A stretch of DNA of 64,000 nt from DATGUN01 sp035301285 (GCA_035301285.1 DATGUN010000006.1:37400-101399); one strand, 5' to 3'; shown: positions 27,101 through 35,717, counted from the first letter of the stretch. Notes: generated by a model from the letters alone, not told the origin. A program made the numbers and translations.

Positions 27101-27305
27101 ATGTTTCAAGCGAACCTTGTTGAAATGATTGTGTACCAATTTCAACAAAGTAACGTTCGGTTCCCAGAACATGAGCCGTCCACACTTCATAATTTCGATC
27201 AAATGACAGATCCAGTACACGACCCCCGTTATAATAATCGACTCCTCTTTTATAGACCCATTCCGGAAACAGGTTTTGAATATTAATATCCTGGAAAGTT
27301 TTCAA
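24132..27305 (-). CDS. SWIM zinc-finger SNF2-family helicase (YwqA-like)
   Basis: A 1057-residue protein. A SWIM zinc finger lies near residues 55-75 (CECPAFHAY, CKH). A bacterial SNF2-associated region follows, and then the two RecA-like lobes. Motif I is DDMGLGKT near 633, motif II is DEAQ near 730, motif III is SGTPIENS, and motif VI is DQAADRAHRFGQ near 990. It should remodel protein-DNA or transcription complexes using ATP. The start is TTG with a weak ribosome binding site (GTAGGT), so the true N-terminus is a little uncertain. It is long and intact, with no frameshift. Confidence 0.92.
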   Translation of the reverse strand: MKTFQDINIQNLFPEWVYKRGVDYYNGGRVLDLSFDRNYEVWTAHVLGTERYFVEIGTQSFQQGSLETYCECPAFHAYQTCKHIAAVVFAIASHTRNTKNGILDYGYKSADYLIRALSSNTQEPMMPDILTEKQPIKMEYYCSLSYENTLKISLKAGVNRCYVVKEADEFIQNIMEGREHFFTKKFSYSPDAHYFLQQDMDILEMLKSIYQNEEIYQEYTFLYDRTRKDTRYVTIPPMLSERLLEKLSERDFEVKDGYETYKRIDVVHDAPPFSFLLTQNENDELLLHMQNMSGSTYLPIYDCLFSGGTFYFPEKDQSTVLNHVSALGMQDHVLPIKQSQSNMFLSEVLPSLKKIGELEVDTVVKSEIIQAPLRAKLYLDMTEGFVDGHLEYHYGSHRVDPFGDDSDDNKLIIRDTAKEQQIMHLIEYANFHYNGKRLYIEAENEEQLYDFLYKVLPVLEDHVELFLTGSIRNMIVENEPNPHTSVHVESSSNLLEIGFNIDGVDDDEINNIINAVIEKKRYYRLDSGAMMSLEGDEFTSINQFFSDLDIQKDDVENGQIKMPFYRGAQIDDMIETPKDYDPAFRKLLHQLKAPEEQVYPLPENLQASLRHYQETGFQWFKSLSAYHLGGILADDMGLGKTLQSIAYILSEKPSGDPHLIVVPSSVLYNWKNEFQKFAPDLKVGILTGTPKERRKKIGEWSYLDVWITSYATLRQDITLYRERTFQTLILDEAQFIKNYATKTSKAIREIKAGRRFALSGTPIENSIEELWAIFQVILPGLMPNQKTFKQMSHEKIANITKPFILRRLKEDVLKELPEKIESVSVSELTDNQKELYVGYLRQVQHEAKEGMEGSGFQKNRMKILAGLTRLRQICCHPSLFVENYTGQSGKLEQLMETVRTAVASGRRMLIFSQFTSMHEIIIQKLKDEGIDYFYLHGQTKSEERVDMSERFNDGEKNVFLISLKAGGTGLNLTGADTVILYDLWWNPAVEDQAADRAHRFGQKNVVQVIRLITEGTIEEKIYDLQQKKRELIDKVVQPGETMLSSLSEEDVRELLSI

Positions 27306-27540
27306 TGCACCACAACCTACTTTCTAAACAAATTCATCCCACTATTATAAATGAATGAACAGGTTTTTAAAACCATTCATACTTATAGATAGGATAGCCT
27401 TATCTAGCAATCTATTATACGTATAAGTCAATTAAATGACCGCAGCAACCAACAAGAAATACAGAAGGGACATGCCAACTCGTTGACACCTCCCTTATTA
27501 CAATATATTGTGGTCTTGCCCCGAACACGTATGACATCGA

Positions 27541-28758
27541 TCAAACCATACCTTCTCTTGGCTCACTTTGTTTTTTACGGACAGTCCGGATCAATAAGTA
27601 CACATATAATGAAATCGACAGTAAAACTGAACCGGCAGCCGTCAAGTAAATCACGTGATATCCGAACAATGTTGCCAATACGCCGAACCCCATCGCTCCG
27701 AGACCAACACCTAAATCAAAAAACGAGAAAAACGTGGCATTTGCCATCCCTTTCCGATTATCCGGGGCTTTATCCACTGCCCACGCTTGCAAAGCCGGCT
27801 GGACACTTCCGAATCCAAGTCCGTATATCCCTGCTGCCACCAACATCCCAAACGTGCTCGGCAGCCAAGATAATAAAAGCATTGCGATAAAGATCATGAT
27901 CGTCCCAGGCAAAAACACGTAAATATGTCCTTTCTGATCATAGATTTTACCGGCAAATGTTCTCGATAGCATCAGGAAAATCGCATAAACAAGAAAGTAT
28001 GATTCAATTCCAGCAATGCCTTTCTGTGTCGCATACAGAGGTAAAAATGACGTGATCCCGCCAAATGTCACAGTAATGAAGAATAACAGCACAGATGGCT
28101 GCACCGCCGTCTTTTCAAAAATATCAAACTTGACCGTAACCGTTTTATGCGGAGATTTCTCCACCCGTTTATAACGGATTTTTGATGATAGCAAAAAAGC
28201 GACCAAACCGGAAATACTGCATATCAGAAACAGCTGGCTGAACGATATCAAATCCACCAGCGTCAATCCAAGGGCAGGACCGAATGCGAGCGCCAGATTA
28301 CCGGACAAGCCAAAATAGCCCATCCCTTCGCCACGGCGCTTCGGTGGAATCAGATCCGTCGCAATCGTACCGGTAGCTGTTGTTGAAAAACCCCAACCGA
28401 TCCCTTGGGCAATGCGCATGACAAACAGCAGTACAATACTTGTTATAAATGCGTATGAACCGACCGAAACAACAAACACACTCAATCCGAACATATATAC
28501 AAATTTCCGCCCCTTGGATTCGAGTGAATGACCTGCATACGGCCGGAACAACAAGGCAGAAAACGTAAAAATCCCCACAATGACACCTATGAGCTGGTCA
28601 CTGCCCCCTAATTCTTTCACAAAAAGCGGCAGCGTCGGTAACGTCATTTGAAAACCTAAAAAAATAAAAAAGTTAGCCAGACAGATCAGGATGAAATCAC
28701 GGGTCCAAATTTTGTCTGGTACTGGAACTGTCGCAGCTCTATTTGATTGTAAATGCAT
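27541..28758 (-). CDS. MFS transporter
   Basis: A 405-residue, 12-helix major facilitator. The N-terminal part has LPTLPLFVKELGGSDQLIG, and the motif A-like loop is AGHSLESKGRKF (Asp of the usual motif replaced by Glu). Motif C-like residues occur in helix 5 (GLSGNLALAFGPALGLTL). It is probably an exporter of small molecules, perhaps drugs or metallophores. The ATG has GAAAGGGAG upstream. There is no operon partner. Confidence 0.85.
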   Translation of the reverse strand: MHLQSNRAATVPVPDKIWTRDFILICLANFFIFLGFQMTLPTLPLFVKELGGSDQLIGVIVGIFTFSALLFRPYAGHSLESKGRKFVYMFGLSVFVVSVGSYAFITSIVLLFVMRIAQGIGWGFSTTATGTIATDLIPPKRRGEGMGYFGLSGNLALAFGPALGLTLVDLISFSQLFLICSISGLVAFLLSSKIRYKRVEKSPHKTVTVKFDIFEKTAVQPSVLLFFITVTFGGITSFLPLYATQKGIAGIESYFLVYAIFLMLSRTFAGKIYDQKGHIYVFLPGTIMIFIAMLLLSWLPSTFGMLVAAGIYGLGFGSVQPALQAWAVDKAPDNRKGMANATFFSFFDLGVGLGAMGFGVLATLFGYHVIYLTAAGSVLLSISLYVYLLIRTVRKKQSEPREGMV

Positions 28759-28931
28759 GGATGGCTCCCTTTCTCATATTTCGAACGTTTTGCATTCCAT
28801 TATACATGAATCGTTAAAGAAGGGATAAACTTCCGCTCCATTCAGTTTTACAATGAATGATTCCATCGAAACACCATTTGATGATTTTCAAAGACGACCC
28901 TCTTATAAGCATTCCACGGGCGTAATGCGAC

Positions 28932-29648
28932 CTATAGCTGTTGCCAGAGTAAATACCCACCCGTGAATAAGAGCAAGACATATATCAACAGACGGAAGGA
29001 GTGCTGGTTTATTTTCGGGAACAGCCATTCACCGATAATGAGTCCGACAATGACGATGGGCAAAGCATAGAGACTGTTGATCCAGACGACTTGACTTGTT
29101 CCAGCAAAGACAAACTGTACGACGAAACTCAATGCATATATAATCAAATAAAAAGCAAGCGTTGTCGCCCGCAACGCTTCTTTGGCAAGTCCAGTCCCGG
29201 AAAAGTATAATAATATCGGTGGCCCCGGCATACCCATACTCGTCGTAAAAACACCCGACAAGCCGCCAATGACATAATCCCGCCTTGATGTCTGACGAAT
29301 GCGGTACTTTAAAATGAGCAACATCGTGAGCACAAGAATCAAGATAGCGACGACCATTTTCAAGACCGTCATGTTTGCGACGAGGAAGATGCCAATACCT
29401 ACAGGAAGACCAATAACACTTCCCGCGGCCAACCGCCTAAAATATTCCCAATTGACGTCATGTCTGATTTTAGCAACCAAAGCCAATGAAATGACAAGCG
29501 AGAGCAGCAAGTTAATCTGTATAGCTTCACGCACATCAAACATAAGAATCAAAAATGGCGTCGCCAAAATAGAAAAACCAAAACCAGTACTCGTCTGTAA
29601 AACGGAAGAAACCAATATGAGTAAAATAAATAAAATCACAGAATCCAT
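28932..29648 (-). CDS. TauE/SafE family sulfite/organic anion exporter
   Basis: A 238-residue membrane protein with about seven or eight helices. It has the two family repeats: TSTGFGFSILATPFL near the start and a second at GLSGVFTTSMGMPGPPILLY. Members export sulfite, sulfoacetate or similar anions. A GTG at 29657 is in frame, but the ATG at 29648 has GAAAGG at the better spacing. The gene stands alone, and the substrate cannot be inferred. Confidence 0.88.
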   Translation of the reverse strand: MDSVILFILLILVSSVLQTSTGFGFSILATPFLILMFDVREAIQINLLLSLVISLALVAKIRHDVNWEYFRRLAAGSVIGLPVGIGIFLVANMTVLKMVVAILILVLTMLLILKYRIRQTSRRDYVIGGLSGVFTTSMGMPGPPILLYFSGTGLAKEALRATTLAFYLIIYALSFVVQFVFAGTSQVVWINSLYALPIVIVGLIIGEWLFPKINQHSFRLLIYVLLLFTGGYLLWQQL

Positions 29649-29794
29649 AAATGACACCTTTCATGCCAGAAAAAGGTATGCAGACCTTGCCTCGGAAGGC
29701 ACTTTCGTCTGTAAACATTCCAGCCCACTAATCCATTAACGTGAGGAGGACTGTCATACCTTCATCTCAATCCGTCTCTATGTGAATGAGTGTA

Positions 29795-30232
29795 TCATTC
29801 CAAGTCGTCTATTGGCTCTGGTTGTTTACGCATGAGACACATAATACCGGCAATAATATATGGTATGGCACCGATAATGGCCAGTTCTCCCAATATGAAG
29901 ACGGATAGCACGCCAGATACAATCAACAGAACGCCTGCTGGTTTTGGGCGCTTATTCCCTTTGAGAAACACGACAGACACAATACCGATAATGACAACGG
30001 CCAGTGCTGCAGAAAATACAAACCAGCCACTGTTGCCCATTGCAGCAAGCGTTTCGTTAATTTCTTCCGGAGTCAGTGCATTTTCAGGATCCTCTTTAGA
30101 AACTTCCTCCATAAGACCCCTTATTTTGTCCTCATTATTTTTAATCCAGACCATCAATGCTCCGATCATTGTAAAAAAGGCATAAATGATGACACCGATG
30201 ATCCCAAGTACAATTTCACCCGTTCGTTTCAT
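29795..30232 (-). CDS. DUF4064 family membrane protein
   Basis: A 145-residue protein with four predicted helices. The first begins RTGEIVLGIIGVIIYAFF, which is typical of DUF4064. An acidic loop lies between helices 1 and 2 (KEDPENALTPEEINETL), and a short acidic tail ends the protein. AAGGAGAG precedes the ATG. Function is unknown. The gene stands alone between a TauE-like exporter and the nrd operon. Confidence 0.82.
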   Translation of the reverse strand: MKRTGEIVLGIIGVIIYAFFTMIGALMVWIKNNEDKIRGLMEEVSKEDPENALTPEEINETLAAMGNSGWFVFSAALAVVIIGIVSVVFLKGNKRPKPAGVLLIVSGVLSVFILGELAIIGAIPYIIAGIMCLMRKQPEPIDDLE

Positions 30233-30346
30233 TATAACTCTCCTTTTACGACAATAATGATTCTATGTAAACCCTATAATCCGTCAGTCATTCCCAATGT
30301 AAAACCGTATAGACTATCCTTTTTAATATAACATACATGTTCCCAC

Positions 30347-30384
30347 AAAAAAAAGAGGAACCCCCTTTATCGGAGTTCCCCTTT
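30347..30384 (-). terminator. Intrinsic terminator of the nrd operon
   Basis: On the minus strand AGGGGAAC...GTTCCTCT forms a hairpin that runs into eight T residues. It lies about 60 bases beyond the nrdF stop codon. Confidence 0.8.
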
Positions 30385-30441
30385 GACCCGTAATGATAAT
30401 GATTACGCACCGGCAACCACTGTATGACACTTCAAGACATC

Positions 30442-31488
30442 TTACAGATCATCAAATCCGTTCAAATCACTTGTTTTTGTATATTGACGTGATTTCTGTT
30501 CAAAGAAATCGGTTTTTGTTCCATCGACATTATCAACATAGGCATTGATCCATTTCATCGGGTTTTCGATGTGTTCTGGATACATATCATTCAATCCCAA
30601 CATCCTGAGCATCTTGTTGGCACGGTATTTAATGTACCCTTCCATCTCGACCATATCGATTTCATGTATCGGTGAAAGAACATAAGTGGACCATTCTATT
30701 TCCAACTCGACGGATTGTTTGAAACTGGCATACACCCAATCAATCAATTCCTCTGTATGTTCCTCCGGATTTTCGGCGAGTGCCGCTCGGAATAATTCAC
30801 CGATATACCTGCCATGTTCCAATTCATCCCGATTGATATAACTGATCATCGTTGAAGTGGCAACCATTTTGCGGTTACGTGCCAAATGGTAGAAAAAGGC
30901 GAACCCTGAATAAAAGAACATTCCTTCCAACAATGACGTATAAACAAGTGTCTTCAACATATTTTCAAGTGTCGGCGATTCGACAAATGCATTATACTGC
31001 TTTGTTATCGCTTCGTTCCGTTTGAGGAGGATCGGATCCTTCCTACCAAGCTGAAACGATTCATTTTGTTCATCCAATGACACAACAGAAGATAGGACAT
31101 ACGAGTAACTCTCATTATGAACGGCTTCCTGCTGGGCAATGACAGCCATGATGGATTGGACGGATGGATCCGTCGCATAAAGGGATATCAATAATGCCGT
31201 TCTTGTTTGCGGCCCATCAAGGGTTGACAACAAACCGATTATTTTCAAATAAGCATCTTGTTCATCCGCCGTCAAACTGGAAAATTGTTTCACATCACTT
31301 GCCATATTTATTTCATCTGCCTGCCAGTAATTACCGATCAGCCGCTTATATATTTTATACCAATGTGGATAGGCAATGTCGTTCCAATTCAAAATGCCAC
31401 TCGACTTGCCATGAAATATTCCCGTTGATTTATTCGGGTTCCTCGGTTCCAATGTTTTAGCCTTCTCAAGCATAACTTGTGACACCAT
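30442..31488 (-). CDS. nrdF: Class Ib ribonucleotide reductase beta subunit
   Basis: A 348-residue radical-generating subunit. All metal ligands expected for the family are visible: Asp91, Glu121, His124, Glu188, Glu222 and His225. The radical Tyr128 lies in HNESY. It would house a dimanganese- or diiron-tyrosyl radical, activated with NrdI. A TTG precedes the chosen ATG at 31488. AAGGAG lies six bases upstream of the ATG. The gene overlaps the end of nrdI by 23 bases. It is the last gene of nrdE-nrdI-nrdF and is followed by a terminator. Confidence 0.95.
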   Translation of the reverse strand: MVSQVMLEKAKTLEPRNPNKSTGIFHGKSSGILNWNDIAYPHWYKIYKRLIGNYWQADEINMASDVKQFSSLTADEQDAYLKIIGLLSTLDGPQTRTALLISLYATDPSVQSIMAVIAQQEAVHNESYSYVLSSVVSLDEQNESFQLGRKDPILLKRNEAITKQYNAFVESPTLENMLKTLVYTSLLEGMFFYSGFAFFYHLARNRKMVATSTMISYINRDELEHGRYIGELFRAALAENPEEHTEELIDWVYASFKQSVELEIEWSTYVLSPIHEIDMVEMEGYIKYRANKMLRMLGLNDMYPEHIENPMKWINAYVDNVDGTKTDFFEQKSRQYTKTSDLNGFDDL

Positions 31489-31900
31489 CAAGCACTCCTT
31501 CCACCCATGTGTTTATTATTGATTCCTGTGTTCCCCTCGGGGACTGTTCGATTTTTAATGGTTCGTATCGACTATGATAGAATGTCGCCAATTTACAAGC
31601 TGCCAGACAGAACAATTCATCGCCGCCAAACTGTGTATCGCCTGTCCCGAATACATAGACATTGTCCGGTTTGTACCCTATTTCCAACACAAAGTCCTTT
31701 ACTTCATCTGGTGTTTGCCCGTATTCCCACGTAAATGTGCCGATGAAAATCAAATCATACGATGATGCATCGATAGGAGGGTCGATGCCGATTTCATGCA
31801 TGTCCACCGACATCCCCTCTCCCCCTACCTTATGCTGGATAGCTTCCGCGACTTCTTTCGTATTTCCGCTATAAGATAAATACGCAATAAGTGTCCTCAA
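31466..31900 (-). CDS. nrdI: Flavodoxin-like ribonucleotide reductase assembly protein NrdI
   Basis: A 144-residue FMN protein that supplies the oxidant for the Mn2-tyrosyl radical of NrdF. The flavin phosphate loop SYSGNT is at 9-14, and family loops GTFTWEYGQTP and FGTGDTQFGGDELFC follow. The start is TTG and overlaps the nrdE stop codon as TTGA, which indicates tight coupling. In B. subtilis nrdI comes first in the operon. Here it lies between nrdE and nrdF, and no nrdH glutaredoxin gene is present in the operon. Confidence 0.95.
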   Translation of the reverse strand: MRTLIAYLSYSGNTKEVAEAIQHKVGGEGMSVDMHEIGIDPPIDASSYDLIFIGTFTWEYGQTPDEVKDFVLEIGYKPDNVYVFGTGDTQFGGDELFCLAACKLATFYHSRYEPLKIEQSPRGTQESIINTWVEGVLDGVTSYA

Positions 31901-34134
31901 CTTTCACACCACTCACATTCTTCGACGTCATTCGATGTTGACCGGACATAATAAGTCGTCTTCAACCCGGATGACCATGCCTGCAGATGCAGATCCAGAA
32001 GGACGGATGCTTTGATTGTATGCGGAACATACATGTTAAAGGAAATACTTTGATCGACATGTTGCTGTCTTTTCGCATTTTGAGCCACCGACCAACGTTG
32101 ATCCACAATATAGGCCGATCTCCGGTAAATATTATAAGTCGTCGGCGTCAAGTCCGGTGCCGTTGTCGGGATATTGAAATCCTTTTTCTCTTCATTGTAA
32201 AATGGTTTGAAAACCGGATCGATACTTGCAGTGGAGCCTGCAATCATGGACGTGCTCGAATTAGGCGCGACAGCCATCAAATAACCGTTCCGGATACCAT
32301 TTGCGGCCACCTCATGTTTTAAGGCTGTCCACTTATCGTCCGTATAATCCTTTTGATCAAAATACTCTCCCGATTCCCATTTACTACCCTGGTAAGCCGG
32401 ATAGCTCCCTTTTTCCTTACTGAGTTCCATGCTTTTCTGGATGGTCAAGTAAGCAATTTTTTCATAGAGAGCATCAGCGTATTGAACAGCCTCATCAGAC
32501 TCCCAAGCTATATTTTCAAGAGCAAGCAAATGATGCCATCCAAACGTGCCAAGTCCGATCGCACGGTATTTCTGATTGGTCAATGTCGCTTGCTTAATCG
32601 GTAATGTATTGATATCAATGACATTATCAAGCATGCGTACCTGTATCGCGATCAATCTTTCCAGCACATCATCCCGTACCGCATTCCCTAGATGTATGGA
32701 GCTCAGATTACAGACAACATAATCACCCGTCTTGTATTTCTTGACGATCGTTCCATCGTTTTCAACAAACTCTTCGATGAAATCCGTCGGTGATTGATTT
32801 TGAGTAATCTCAGTACATAGATTCGAGCAATAGATCATCCCTTCATGACTATTGGCATTCATGCGGTTAACCTCATCACGGTAAAACATGAAAGGCGTAC
32901 CGGATTCAAGCTGGGCTTTCAGAATCCGTTTCATGATATCGATGGCAGGCACGACCCGTTTCGTCAAGGCATCTGACTGAATACATTCCTGATACTTTTC
33001 ACGCCATGTGCCTTCGCCCTTTGCTTCATCATAAAAATCTTCCAGTGAATAACCCATCACCTGTCTCACTTCATGTGGATCGAATAAATACCAGTCACCC
33101 CGTTTTTCGACTTGTTCCATAAAGTAATCCGGCAATGTGACCCCTGTGAAAATATCATGTGCTCGCATACGGTCGTCACCATTATTCAGTTTTAGATCCA
33201 AGAACGCTTCAATATCGGTGTGCCAAACATCCAGGTAGATGGCAATCGCACCTTTTCGTGTTCCCAACTGATCAACACTGACGGCGGTATTATTAAGTTG
33301 CTTAATCCAAGGAACAACACCGCTTGACATTCCTTTGAACCCTTTGATGGAACTTCCACGGCCACGTACTTTACCCATGTAGACACCGATGCCACCACCA
33401 TTTTTAGAAAGTCTGGCGATATCTGTGTTACTATCATAGATCGACTGCAAGCTATCATCAACGGTATCAATGAAGCAGCTTGATAGCTGTCCATGTGTTT
33501 TACCTGCATTTGTAAGCGTCGGTGTGGCAACGGTCATATAGAGATTGCTCAGTGCCCAGTATGCCTCAAGAACAAGATCGGAACGTTTCTCCACATCTTC
33601 GTCTTGCATCAGATGCATGGCAATCACCATCCACCTTTCCTGCGGGAGTTCATGCACATTTTTATCATGGTCTGTCGCTAAATAACGGGTAGCAAGTGTA
33701 TGCAGACCGAGATAATTGAACCGTAAATCCCTGTCAGGAGAAATCTCACTTCCGAATCGGTTTATATCAGCTTCAGAGTATTTGTTCAATAAAGCATCTG
33801 TGTAGATACCCGATTCAGTCAAATGCTTCAGCAACGCATAAAAGTCCCCATATTTAAAATCCGCATCATAACCACGATTGATACTTGAGGCGTTGTAAAG
33901 TTGCTCTAAATAAATTCTGCTCGCAACATATGTCCATTCCGGATTGGCCTCATCCATCATCTCCAACGACCGCTTGATCAATGCATCTCTCACATCATCT
34001 ATTGTTGCTTCATCCGATATGGTGCGGATAGCCTTTTCTCTCAATAGTTCACCATCGACTGACAACCCTTCTGTCACTCTATCAATAATCGCCAACCTGT
34101 CTAATTCATCTCTCATCTGTGCTGCCTGAACCAT
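31897..34134 (-). CDS. nrdE: Class Ib ribonucleotide reductase alpha subunit
   Basis: A 745-residue catalytic subunit that reduces ribonucleoside diphosphates. Active-site landmarks are visible. The first redox Cys is in LSSCFIDT, and the Asn-Cys-Glu triad lies in SNLCTEI. The partner Cys is in VVCNLSS, and the C-terminal shuttle pair is Cys740/Cys743 (CEWC). The N-terminus shows only a short region before the R1 domain, so a full ATP-cone is not apparent. AAGGAGG precedes the ATG. A terminator hairpin and a cobalamin riboswitch lie upstream, so expression should fall when B12 is available. Confidence 0.95.
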   Translation of the reverse strand: MVQAAQMRDELDRLAIIDRVTEGLSVDGELLREKAIRTISDEATIDDVRDALIKRSLEMMDEANPEWTYVASRIYLEQLYNASSINRGYDADFKYGDFYALLKHLTESGIYTDALLNKYSEADINRFGSEISPDRDLRFNYLGLHTLATRYLATDHDKNVHELPQERWMVIAMHLMQDEDVEKRSDLVLEAYWALSNLYMTVATPTLTNAGKTHGQLSSCFIDTVDDSLQSIYDSNTDIARLSKNGGGIGVYMGKVRGRGSSIKGFKGMSSGVVPWIKQLNNTAVSVDQLGTRKGAIAIYLDVWHTDIEAFLDLKLNNGDDRMRAHDIFTGVTLPDYFMEQVEKRGDWYLFDPHEVRQVMGYSLEDFYDEAKGEGTWREKYQECIQSDALTKRVVPAIDIMKRILKAQLESGTPFMFYRDEVNRMNANSHEGMIYCSNLCTEITQNQSPTDFIEEFVENDGTIVKKYKTGDYVVCNLSSIHLGNAVRDDVLERLIAIQVRMLDNVIDINTLPIKQATLTNQKYRAIGLGTFGWHHLLALENIAWESDEAVQYADALYEKIAYLTIQKSMELSKEKGSYPAYQGSKWESGEYFDQKDYTDDKWTALKHEVAANGIRNGYLMAVAPNSSTSMIAGSTASIDPVFKPFYNEEKKDFNIPTTAPDLTPTTYNIYRRSAYIVDQRWSVAQNAKRQQHVDQSISFNMYVPHTIKASVLLDLHLQAWSSGLKTTYYVRSTSNDVEECEWCES

Positions 34135-34165
34135 GGTCAGTCCTCCTTAACATATTTATGTAAAA

Positions 34166-34198
34166 ATTAAAAAGCTGCCCATCCAAAGGATAAACAGC
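34166..34198 (-). terminator. Terminator hairpin of the cobalamin riboswitch expression platform
   Basis: On the minus strand GCTGTTTATCC (34198-34188) pairs with GGATGGGCAGC (34184-34174), with one mismatch, and runs into TTTTTAATTTTT. It sits about 32 bases upstream of the nrdE start codon, between the aptamer and the gene. Confidence 0.85.
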
Positions 34199-34274
34199 AA
34201 AACAAACGACAGGAAAACTATATACAACACCTTTCCCACCGATCATTTTCCTTCACCCCGAGGAATATGAAACG

Positions 34275-34443
34275 TCAAACGATGGCAGGTCTCCTGACTC
34301 GTGCATCACTCTCCGTGTCCCTTCCCGTACCTATCTGGTACAGTGGTCAATACACGTCGTCTGCACGTACAGTTGCGGGGGCAGTTCCAGCTCATTCATC
34401 CTGGATTCCCTTTTTAAGACATTTGCATGTCACCACCGTTTGA
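34275..34443 (-). ncRNA. Cobalamin (B12) riboswitch aptamer upstream of nrdEIF
   Basis: The minus strand carries the hallmarks of the cobalamin aptamer in order. They are the P1 5' arm (34443-34433), the AAAAAGGGAAT region, the conserved ACTGCCCCCGCAACTGT core (34386-34370) and the B12 box AGTCAGGAGACCTGCCA (34299-34283). The P1 3' arm (34285-34275) is an 11-bp match to the 5' arm with one wobble. It is followed by a terminator hairpin before nrdE, which predicts transcription attenuation when adenosylcobalamin binds. Confidence 0.95.
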
Positions 34444-34445
34444 AT

Positions 34446-34474
34446 ACTATATGTAGTTGTCATTGAATATCTAA
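34446..34474 (-). promoter_or_regulatory. Predicted nrd operon promoter
   Basis: On the minus strand TATAGT (34451-34446) could be the -10 element, with a poor -35 (TTAGAT) 17 bases upstream. Transcription would then start right at the riboswitch 5' end. The promoter overlaps the two NrdR-like boxes. Confidence 0.45.
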
Positions 34475-34488
34475 CATCTATATATTGT
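34447..34488. promoter_or_regulatory. Tandem NrdR-box-like operators
   Basis: CTATATGTAGT (34447-34457) and CTATATATTGT (34478-34488) match the 11-base core of the NrdR box (CWATATATWGT) at 10 and 11 positions. Their centres are 31 bp apart, the spacing usual for paired NrdR boxes, and they overlap the predicted promoter. Flanking positions of the 16-bp consensus match less well. Confidence 0.65.
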
Positions 34489-34565
34489 AAATACACTCTA
34501 ACATAACACGTATTAAACAGCAACCATCATTTTAATATTTTTAGGGTATTTAAGCAATACATTCG

Positions 34566-35471
34566 TTAGTTCTGGAATTTTTCCAACCGTCCAAAAAAAT
34601 CATTCAGAAATTGATAGAACAATGTTTCAGTCGGGAGTAATTCCCTGTCTTTCGAAACGACGACACCAATGGTTCGGTTGACATTCGCTTCTAATACCGG
34701 TACGGACACTGTTCCATGAGGAATGTGATCTGTCAATGTCATTTCCGGAATAAGCGAAACACCCAAGCCCGCGGAAACAAGTCCCTTGATTGTATCAAAA
34801 TCTTCTCCTTCAAATGACACCTCCGGGGAAAAACCAACATTACTGCAGAATGATTCAGCTGTTTCACGAAGGACAAATCCTTTTGGAAATAGGACGAACG
34901 GGTCTTTGGAAAGCTGACTGAGTTTCAATTGTGGTTCCTTTGCCAAACGGTGATTCACCGGCAATAATGCCACAATATTTTCAGTGAACAATATTTTTCC
35001 GGACAATTTTTTGTCATTCATCGGGACCGGTCCCAACAAAGCCATGTTGATGGCTCCTTTTGTGACTGCCATTTTCAAATCGTGATAGGAATGCTGGCGG
35101 ATTTCAAATTTAACATCGGGATATCGACTTCGAAAAGCCGCAATCGCTGTCGGTAAAACATATGTACCCAGACTGCTCGGATACCCTATATAGATTGTTC
35201 CTTTCTCCGGATCGGTATATTCTTCAATGACCTGAACTGCGTCACCTATCCCATTCATCACTTGCTCCATATGCGACAGAAATATATGGCCGATCGGGGT
35301 CAGACGAACAGCACGCCCTTCGCGTATGAACAAAGAAACACCGAGTTCTTCTTCCAGATTGACAATTTGTCTGCTGACCGCAGATTGCGCAACATGCAGA
35401 TGGTGTGCAGCATCTGTCATATGCTCACGCCTGGCAACTTCGATGAAATATGCTATTTGCCTCAGTTCCAT
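34566..35471 (-). CDS. gltC: LysR-type regulator, GltC-like
   Basis: A 301-residue regulator. It opens with MELRQIAYFIEVARREH and a helix-turn-helix (AHHLHVAQSAVSRQI), and the C-terminal effector-binding domain has GAINMALLGPVP and LVSAGLGVSLIPE. The resemblance to B. subtilis GltC runs along the whole length. GltC activates glutamate synthase genes, but here the divergent neighbour is gdhA, so it may control glutamate dehydrogenase instead. A longer frame begins at 35507. The ATG at 35471 has GAGGTGA upstream and matches the family N-terminus. Confidence 0.88.
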   Translation of the reverse strand: MELRQIAYFIEVARREHMTDAAHHLHVAQSAVSRQIVNLEEELGVSLFIREGRAVRLTPIGHIFLSHMEQVMNGIGDAVQVIEEYTDPEKGTIYIGYPSSLGTYVLPTAIAAFRSRYPDVKFEIRQHSYHDLKMAVTKGAINMALLGPVPMNDKKLSGKILFTENIVALLPVNHRLAKEPQLKLSQLSKDPFVLFPKGFVLRETAESFCSNVGFSPEVSFEGEDFDTIKGLVSAGLGVSLIPEMTLTDHIPHGTVSVPVLEANVNRTIGVVVSKDRELLPTETLFYQFLNDFFGRLEKFQN

Positions 35472-35535
35472 TCCAATCACCTCACACCCATTATCGCATA
35501 TCGGCATTGATTATATCTAATTTTTATATTGTTTC

Positions 35536-35581
35536 GATTGATTGCATACGTTAAGATAAGTAGTATCAATCTTTTTACTTT
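35536..35581. promoter_or_regulatory. Inverted repeat and promoter-like sequence between gltC-like gene and gdhA
   Basis: GATTGAT (35536-35542) and ATCAATC (35575-35581) are inverted arms 32 bases apart. Between them a rightward TTGATT and TAGTAT are spaced by 17 bases. This is a candidate gdhA promoter with a LysR-type operator. Support is limited. Confidence 0.35.
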
Positions 35582-35717
35582 GAAACAGGTTGTTCATCCA
35601 GCCTCTTCATAACCATTTCAGATGGGCCAGACAAAATAAACAAGACCCATTATGTCAAACACATTAAATGACTCAAACAACGATTGCGAAATATCCCAAA
35701 GGAGTTGATAAGCAATT

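Larger units (their letters stand above)
34135..34565. other. 431-base regulatory region between nrdE and the gltC-like gene
   Basis: No gene is present. From right to left it holds the paired NrdR-like sites with a promoter, the cobalamin aptamer, about 75 bases of linker, and the terminator hairpin before nrdE. Confidence 0.85.

Noticed and set aside
27467..27500. Hairpin AAGGGA/TCCCTT downstream of the MFS gene at 27541
   Set aside because: The stem is short and interrupted, with no T-run on the minus strand, so I did not list it as a terminator.
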